From NCBI GenBank assembly GCA_020161475.1, contig JAIUNQ010000001.1:1-64000 (forward strand): a stretch of 64,000 bases of DNA, in the 5' to 3' direction. Origin of the DNA: Pseudomonadota bacterium (lineage in GTDB: Bacteria; Pseudomonadota; Alphaproteobacteria; Rhizobiales; Beijerinckiaceae). This document shows positions 59,717 through 64,000 of this stretch, piece by piece (position 1 is the stretch's first letter; every line of letters begins with the position of its first letter). A model generated the notes under the pieces. The model was not told where the DNA came from, ran no database searches, and saw only the letters and a program-made list of their open reading frames with translations. Both the position numbers and the translations under genes were made by a program.

Positions 59717-60823
59717 TCACGGCTTGGCGAAAAGGTCGCGATAGCGAGCGGGCTGGCTGCGCAGATATTGCGGCGCGGCTTTGACCTGCGCGCCCAGATG
59801 CGCGGCGGCATGCCATGGCCAGCGCGGATCGTAGAGAATGCCGCGCGCAATCGCGACCATATCGGCATCCCCCGTCGCGACGATGGATTCAGCGTGGTCA
59901 TAATCGGTGATCAGCCCCACGGCGACCACCGGCATGGTCACGGCCTGCTTCACCGCGCGGGCGAGGGGCACCTGATAGCCCGGCCCCGGCGGAATCTGCT
60001 GGCGCGGATCAAGCCCGCCACTGGAGATATGGATGGCCGAGCAGCCCCGCGCTTCGAGCGCCTTGGCAAAGGCGATGGTGCTCTCGATATCCCAACCGCC
60101 TTCCACCCAATCGCTGCCGGAAACACGCACGCTCACGGCGCGCTCCGAAGGGTATGCCGCACGTACCGCATCGAATACCTCCAGCGGAAAGCGCATGCGG
60201 TTCTCAAGGCTGCCGCCATAAGAATCGGTGCGCTGGTTGGAGAGGGGCGAGAGGAACTGGTGCAGCAGGTAGCCATGGGCCGAATGGATCTGTATCGCGT
60301 CGATCCCGAGGCGGGCTGAGCGCTTGGCAGCCTGAGCAAACGCGGCCTTGATGCGCGCAAGGCCGGCCTCATCGAGCGCCTGCGGCGCGTTGTCCGTGGC
60401 GGCAAAGGGCAGGGCGCTGGCGGAGACGGTCTGCCAGCCGTTGGCATCGTTCGGCGGCACCTGCTTGCCGCCCTTCCACGGCACTTCGCAGGAGGCCTTA
60501 CGCCCGGCATGGGCGAGCTGGATGGCAATCGGCATGTCCGACCAGCGGCGCACCCCTTCGAGCACGCGCTTCATCGCGGCCTCGGTGGCATCGTCATAAA
60601 GGCCCACATCGCCATAGGTGATGCGCCCCTGCGGCTCCACCGCGCTGGCTTCCAGCGTCAGCACGCCCGCACCCGAAAGGGCAAGCTGGCCATAATGGAT
60701 CAGGTGCCAGTCGTTCATTGCGCCGCCTTCGGCGGAATATTGGCACATCGGCGCGATCACGATGCGGTTGGAGAGGCTCTTTTCGCCAATGGTGATCGGC
60801 TGGAACAGCTTGGGTCCGGACAT
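59717..60823 (-). CDS. Old yellow enzyme-family NADH:flavin oxidoreductase (YqjM-like)
   Basis: FMN-dependent ene-reductase-type protein of 368 residues with a TIM-barrel fold. Markers are RIVIAPMCQYSAEGGAMNDWHLIHYG, AIQLAHAGRKAS, IQIHSAHGYLLHQFLSPLSNQRTDSYGGSLENRMRF (substrate His residues and the SYGGS loop) and MVAIARGILYDPRWPWHAA. The MCQYSA segment places it with YqjM/xenobiotic reductases. The start MSGPKLFQPI follows AAGGAAACTCC. It is monocistronic, and its physiological substrate is unknown. Confidence 0.9.
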   Translation of the reverse strand: MSGPKLFQPITIGEKSLSNRIVIAPMCQYSAEGGAMNDWHLIHYGQLALSGAGVLTLEASAVEPQGRITYGDVGLYDDATEAAMKRVLEGVRRWSDMPIAIQLAHAGRKASCEVPWKGGKQVPPNDANGWQTVSASALPFAATDNAPQALDEAGLARIKAAFAQAAKRSARLGIDAIQIHSAHGYLLHQFLSPLSNQRTDSYGGSLENRMRFPLEVFDAVRAAYPSERAVSVRVSGSDWVEGGWDIESTIAFAKALEARGCSAIHISSGGLDPRQQIPPGPGYQVPLARAVKQAVTMPVVAVGLITDYDHAESIVATGDADMVAIARGILYDPRWPWHAAAHLGAQVKAAPQYLRSQPARYRDLFAKP

Positions 60824-60842
60824 GGAGTTTCCTTGGAGGGTC

Positions 60843-62180
60843 TTACGAAGGGGAGGCAGCAGATGTAGGGCGTGGCGGCGCGCTGAGAACCCTGATGCGG
60901 GCGCTTTCGAAGGCATGGCGGGCATGGTCCAGCGCAAGGCGGATGGCCGCAACATCGCCCTCATCCAGCGTGCCGCTGCGGGCGAGTTCCACCACGCGCG
61001 TTGAAAGCGCATCGAACTCAGCCTCGTGAACGCCGAGCGTATCGGCATCGTTCACGTGCAGCATGTGCGTGGCATAGGCCTGAAGGTCGCGGAACACATT
61101 GTCGTGATGGATCGCGCGGCGCCGGTTGATCCGCCGCAGAAGCCACGCGAACACCGAGCTGACCATGCCGGAAAACGCGATTCCGATCCAGATCTGGTCG
61201 CTGTAGCGCTCAAGAAAGGTCTTCTGCTCGCGCTCGTAATACTCAATCGCACCCTTGTGCAGCGGCATGGCGGTGGCGGTGACGCTGTCGCCGGCCACGG
61301 CGCCGAAGATGGCCGGACGGCCCGAGCGCTTGGCGATGGCCGCGCGCATATAAAACATGCGCTCGGTGAAGGTAGCGACCTGCGTCCGGTCCACGGAATT
61401 GCGCGCCATGATGACGAAACTCGCGCAGACCACTTCCTCCACATCCTCCTCGCGCAGCGCGGCAGGCAGGCCGCTCTCCTTGATCGGCACCGCCGGCAGG
61501 CTCGCGATGATCGCCGAGACATCATCCGGCTGCACGGCACTCACGCGGAAGCCGGAGCCGCTGGTGGAGAGCTTGCGCACCAGCGCCGGCCCCGCCTGAT
61601 CCTTGTTGAGCGAGGGCGTAAAGAGCACCACATCCACCTTGCGGCTGGTGAGGGCGCTTTCGATCTCTTCGGCGGTCAGGATCTTGCGTGTCGCGGGTTT
61701 ACGCTGGGTCTGGGCAAAGGCGGCGTTGATCTCATCGAGAATGGCGGAGTCGCGCGGGTCCTGTCCCACACTCTTGCCTTCAAGGTCGGAGAGGTTGTTG
61801 ACCTCAGCGCCTTTCGCCCGCGTCACCAGAACGAGCGGCGCTGCCCGCAGGCGCATCACGGCAGAAGACCCGTTGGGCGTTTCCACATCGGGGCGGATCA
61901 CGGCGAGGTCGCTGGCGCCTGAGGAGAGCGCGCGCGCCGCCGCCCGCGAATCCTCCACCTCGATCAGCCGAAGGCCTGGCCGTTGCCCGCGCTCCTGCAG
62001 CTCCTGCGAGAAAGCCCGCAACGTGGCAATGTCGGTCGTGTCGGTTTTCGAGACGGCCAGCTTCAGCGGTTGCAGCGCGCTGTTGGCCGCGATGTGGCGC
62101 AGAGTGCGAATGGTGAAGGCCGCCAGCAGCGCCACCGCCAGGGCAATCAGAACAATCCGCAAAAAACCCCAAAGGCGCAT
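60843..62180 (-). CDS. Membrane-tethered TAXI-family (TRAP solute-binding-like) protein
   Basis: Protein of 445 residues with an N-terminal membrane helix (about 8-26) and a periplasmic TAXI-type binding domain (about 38-310, e.g. GASDLAVIRPDVETPNGSSAVMRLRAAPLVLVTRAKG). A second membrane helix (about 330-350, IWIGIAFSGMVSSVFAWLL) leads to a cytoplasmic helical tail of about 90 residues. TRAP permease genes are absent nearby. The two-helix anchoring and cytoplasmic tail suggest a sensor or a membrane-bound binding protein rather than a free periplasmic one (inference). The start may be ATG 62180 or GTG 62186. Confidence 0.75.
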   Translation of the reverse strand: MRLWGFLRIVLIALAVALLAAFTIRTLRHIAANSALQPLKLAVSKTDTTDIATLRAFSQELQERGQRPGLRLIEVEDSRAAARALSSGASDLAVIRPDVETPNGSSAVMRLRAAPLVLVTRAKGAEVNNLSDLEGKSVGQDPRDSAILDEINAAFAQTQRKPATRKILTAEEIESALTSRKVDVVLFTPSLNKDQAGPALVRKLSTSGSGFRVSAVQPDDVSAIIASLPAVPIKESGLPAALREEDVEEVVCASFVIMARNSVDRTQVATFTERMFYMRAAIAKRSGRPAIFGAVAGDSVTATAMPLHKGAIEYYEREQKTFLERYSDQIWIGIAFSGMVSSVFAWLLRRINRRRAIHHDNVFRDLQAYATHMLHVNDADTLGVHEAEFDALSTRVVELARSGTLDEGDVAAIRLALDHARHAFESARIRVLSAPPRPTSAASPS

Positions 62181-62318
62181 CAACACTCACCCAGCTGGCC
62201 GCGCCGCGCGCGCCGCACCCCATCGTGCCCCGGCCATGGCCCGTCCGTAAAGCCGGAACCGCCCAAGTTTGCTCTGGAGCCGGGCGGCCTTGCGCCGGAA
62301 AAAGCGCCATACCGCACT

Positions 62319-62347
62319 TTGTGACATCATTGTCATCCAGTTGTAAC
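62319..62347 (+). promoter_or_regulatory. Pho box: three 11-bp repeats
   Basis: TTGTGAC (62319), TTGTCAT (62330) and TTGTAAC (62341) are spaced exactly 11 bases apart, the pattern recognised by PhoB. It precedes pstS by 53 bases. Confidence 0.82.
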
Positions 62348-62399
62348 ATTCATGGCGTTTGGCAATGCGACGACAAACGGCATCACGAGGAGATAAGCG

Positions 62400-63419
62400 A
62401 TGCGCAAGTTCATGATCGTGGCGGCAGCCCTTGGATTTTCCGGCGTTGCGCAGGCAGCCGATATCACCGGCGCCGGCGCGACCTTCCCGTTCCCGATCTA
62501 CGCCAAGTGGGCGGAAGCCTATAAGGCCAGCTCCGGCAACGGCCTGAACTATCAGTCGATCGGCTCGGGTGGCGGTATCCGCCAGATCAAGGCGAAGACG
62601 GTTGATTTCGGCGCTTCCGATATGCCGCTGAAGGGCGAGGATCTCGCCAAGGACAACCTGGCCCAGTTCCCCACCGTGATGGGTGCGGTGGTGCCGGTGG
62701 TCAACATCGAAGGCATCAAGCCGGGCGGCCTCAAGCTCACCGGCCAGCTCGTGGCTGAAATCTACGGCGGCACCGTCACCAAGTGGACCGACGCCAAGAT
62801 CGCCGCGCTGAACCCGGGCGTGAAGCTGCCCGACAGCAACATCACCGTCGTCTATCGTTCGGACGGGTCGGGCACCACCTTCGTCTTCACCGAGTACCTC
62901 TCGCGCGTCTCCGCCGATTGGAAGGCCAAGATCGGCGCCAACACCTCGGTCCAGTTCCCGGTGGGCGTGGGCGGCAAGGGCAACGAGGGCGTCTCGGCCT
63001 CCGTCAAGCAGATCGCCAATTCGATCGGCTACGTCGAATTCGCCTATGCCAAGCAGAATGCGCTCTCCCACGCGCTGGTGCAGAACGCCGATGGCCAGTT
63101 CCCGGAACCGGGCATGAAGTCCATTCAGGCCGCCGCCGCCAATGCTGACTGGGACTCCGCGCCCGGCTTCGGCATCCTGCTGAACAACCAGAAGGGCGCG
63201 GATGCCTGGCCGATCACCTCTGCCACCTTCATCCTGATGCACAAGAACGCCGAGAAGCCGGAACAGGCCAAGGAAGCGCTCAAGTTCTTCGCCTGGGCCT
63301 ACAAGGATGGCGACAAGCTGGCCGCTGACCTTGAGTACGTGCCGCTGCCGGCCAACGTGAAGGCCAAGGTGCAGGACAGCTGGAAGGCCATCGTCAACAA
63401 CGGCAAGCCTGTGATGTAA
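62400..63419 (+). CDS. pstS: Phosphate ABC transporter substrate-binding protein
   Basis: Periplasmic phosphate-binding protein of 339 residues. A signal peptide (MRKFMIVAAALGFSGVAQA) precedes ADITGAGATFPFPIYAKWAEAY. The phosphate-site segments SGGGIRQIKAKTVDFGASDMPL and VYRSDGSGTTFVFTEYLSRV are intact. Length and motifs are those of ordinary PstS. It is preceded by a Pho box and followed by a terminator-like hairpin and pstC, so it is induced by phosphate limitation through PhoB. Confidence 0.95.
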   Translation: MRKFMIVAAALGFSGVAQAADITGAGATFPFPIYAKWAEAYKASSGNGLNYQSIGSGGGIRQIKAKTVDFGASDMPLKGEDLAKDNLAQFPTVMGAVVPVVNIEGIKPGGLKLTGQLVAEIYGGTVTKWTDAKIAALNPGVKLPDSNITVVYRSDGSGTTFVFTEYLSRVSADWKAKIGANTSVQFPVGVGGKGNEGVSASVKQIANSIGYVEFAYAKQNALSHALVQNADGQFPEPGMKSIQAAAANADWDSAPGFGILLNNQKGADAWPITSATFILMHKNAEKPEQAKEALKFFAWAYKDGDKLAADLEYVPLPANVKAKVQDSWKAIVNNGKPVM

Positions 63420-63430
63420 ATCCCAAATGG

Positions 63431-63458
63431 CCGGCCCGGCATTCGCCGGGCCGGTTTT
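63431..63458 (+). terminator. Hairpin terminator/attenuator between pstS and pstC
   Basis: CCGGCCCGGC-ATTC-GCCGGGCCGG followed by TTTT, right after the pstS stop. Partial read-through would give more PstS than membrane subunits. Confidence 0.8.
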
Positions 63459-63487
63459 CATGGTTTTGAAAGCGTTTGGGAAAAGTC

Positions 63488-64000
63488 ATGAGCAAAGCGC
63501 CTGAAGCCGCGCAGAAAGCATTGGACGGTGCGTTTGCCGGAGGAGAGGCGCTTGCTGCCCCTTCCGCCAATCTGGCCACAGAACGCGACCGGAATGCAGA
63601 GACAACAATGGTGGACATGAGCACTTCCAGCGCAGAGACGCAGCGAGCGACCTATGTGCCGCGCGCCACTCCGAAAAAAGGGTTCGATTTCTTCTTCCGG
63701 CATGCCAGCCGCGCCTCTGCTTGGTTCGTTCTGGTGCTGCTGGCCGGCATCATGCTCTCGATGATCGTAGGCGGCTGGCCTGCCTTCCGGGAAATGGGTA
63801 TCGGCTTCCTGACATCGTCGGTCTGGGACACCCAGAACGACCAGTACGGCGCCTGGCCTGCCATCGTCGGCACGTTGATCACCGCACTGATCGCGCTCGT
63901 CATCGGCGTGCCGCTTTCTCTCGGCATTGCCATTTTCTTGACGCAGCTTGCGCCGCCTTGGTTCAAACGCCCCGTCTCCACTGCCATCGAGCTGTTGGCG
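63488..64000 (+). CDS. pstC: Phosphate ABC transporter permease PstC (partial, runs off the window)
   Basis: The first 171 codons of a permease gene, with no stop before the window ends. After a hydrophilic N-terminal region of about 77 residues comes FFFRHASRASAWFVLVLLAGIMLSMIVGGWPAFREMGIGFLTSSVWD, then YGAWPAIVGTLITALIALVIGVPLSLGIAIFLTQLAP. This is the usual start of PstC. Later in-frame ATG codons at 63608 and 63617 could be the true start, which would shorten the leader region. It lies 68 bases after pstS. Confidence 0.85.
   Translation, partial: MSKAPEAAQKALDGAFAGGEALAAPSANLATERDRNAETTMVDMSTSSAETQRATYVPRATPKKGFDFFFRHASRASAWFVLVLLAGIMLSMIVGGWPAFREMGIGFLTSSVWDTQNDQYGAWPAIVGTLITALIALVIGVPLSLGIAIFLTQLAPPWFKRPVSTAIELLA

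Overview
The window is chromosomal DNA of an alphaproteobacterium, most likely of the order Hyphomicrobiales (Rhizobiales). It is GC-rich and densely coded. It carries the alphaproteobacterial general stress response core (phyR, nepR, ecfG), HWE/HisKA_2 sensor kinases, a Caulobacter-type xylonate pathway, and short intergenic palindromic repeats that I recognise from Hyphomicrobiales genomes. The genus cannot be fixed from the window alone. I see no rRNA, tRNA, IS element, prophage or CRISPR array.

Layout. (1) 1-7605: phenylacetate genes paaK, paaI and paaG on the minus strand, with the first codons of a probable TetR regulator at the left edge. Diverging from them is a complete branched-chain-type ABC importer (binding protein, two permeases, two ATPases). 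(2) 7611-14592: a chemoreceptor, then an MHS-family transporter in one operon with a DctB-like kinase and a DctD-like sigma54 activator, preceded by a clear -24/-12 promoter. (3) 14805-19474: an extracytoplasmic-function (ECF) sigma factor, its membrane anti-sigma factor and a secreted subtilase in an overlapping operon, plus two small secreted paralogous proteins. All three transcription units share one promoter motif. A MarR/DUF1398 pair sits between them. (4) 19565-26364: an IorAB-type molybdenum oxidoreductase with a divergent AraC regulator, an orphan sulfate-binding protein, an RBBP9-like hydrolase and a CysB-like regulator. A Crp/Fnr regulator and about 570 bp without a recognisable gene follow.

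(5) 27828-38056: a general stress response island. nepR-ecfG and phyR diverge from one EcfG promoter that reads both ways. Around them lie two membrane sensor kinases and many small or membrane stress genes (DUF1328, CsbD-like, YqjD/YqjE-like, AI-2E transporter, lipid kinase plus PAP2 phosphatase, several tiny membrane proteins). Most have their own match to the EcfG consensus GGAAC-N16/17-CGTT.

(6) 38060-53345: sugar-acid catabolism. It holds a LysR regulator, an FAH hydrolase with an SDR, Eda, KdgK, XylD and XylX, further SDRs, a GntR-like LacI regulator and a four-gene carbohydrate ABC importer. (7) 53686-59668: a complete L-threonate/D-erythronate pathway (DenD, LtnD, OtnI, OtnK, OtnC) with its LacI regulator. 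Matching operator-like palindromes also lie in front of the ABC importer, which suggests that the importer brings in a tetronate or a related acid. (8) 59717-64000: an OYE-family oxidoreductase, a membrane-tethered TAXI-type protein, and the start of a pst phosphate operon behind a three-repeat Pho box. pstC runs off the right edge.

The most interesting material is the ECF/subtilase regulon of region 3 and the dense EcfG regulon of region 5, which contains several uncharacterised tiny proteins. All assignments come from reading the sequence; no database search was run.
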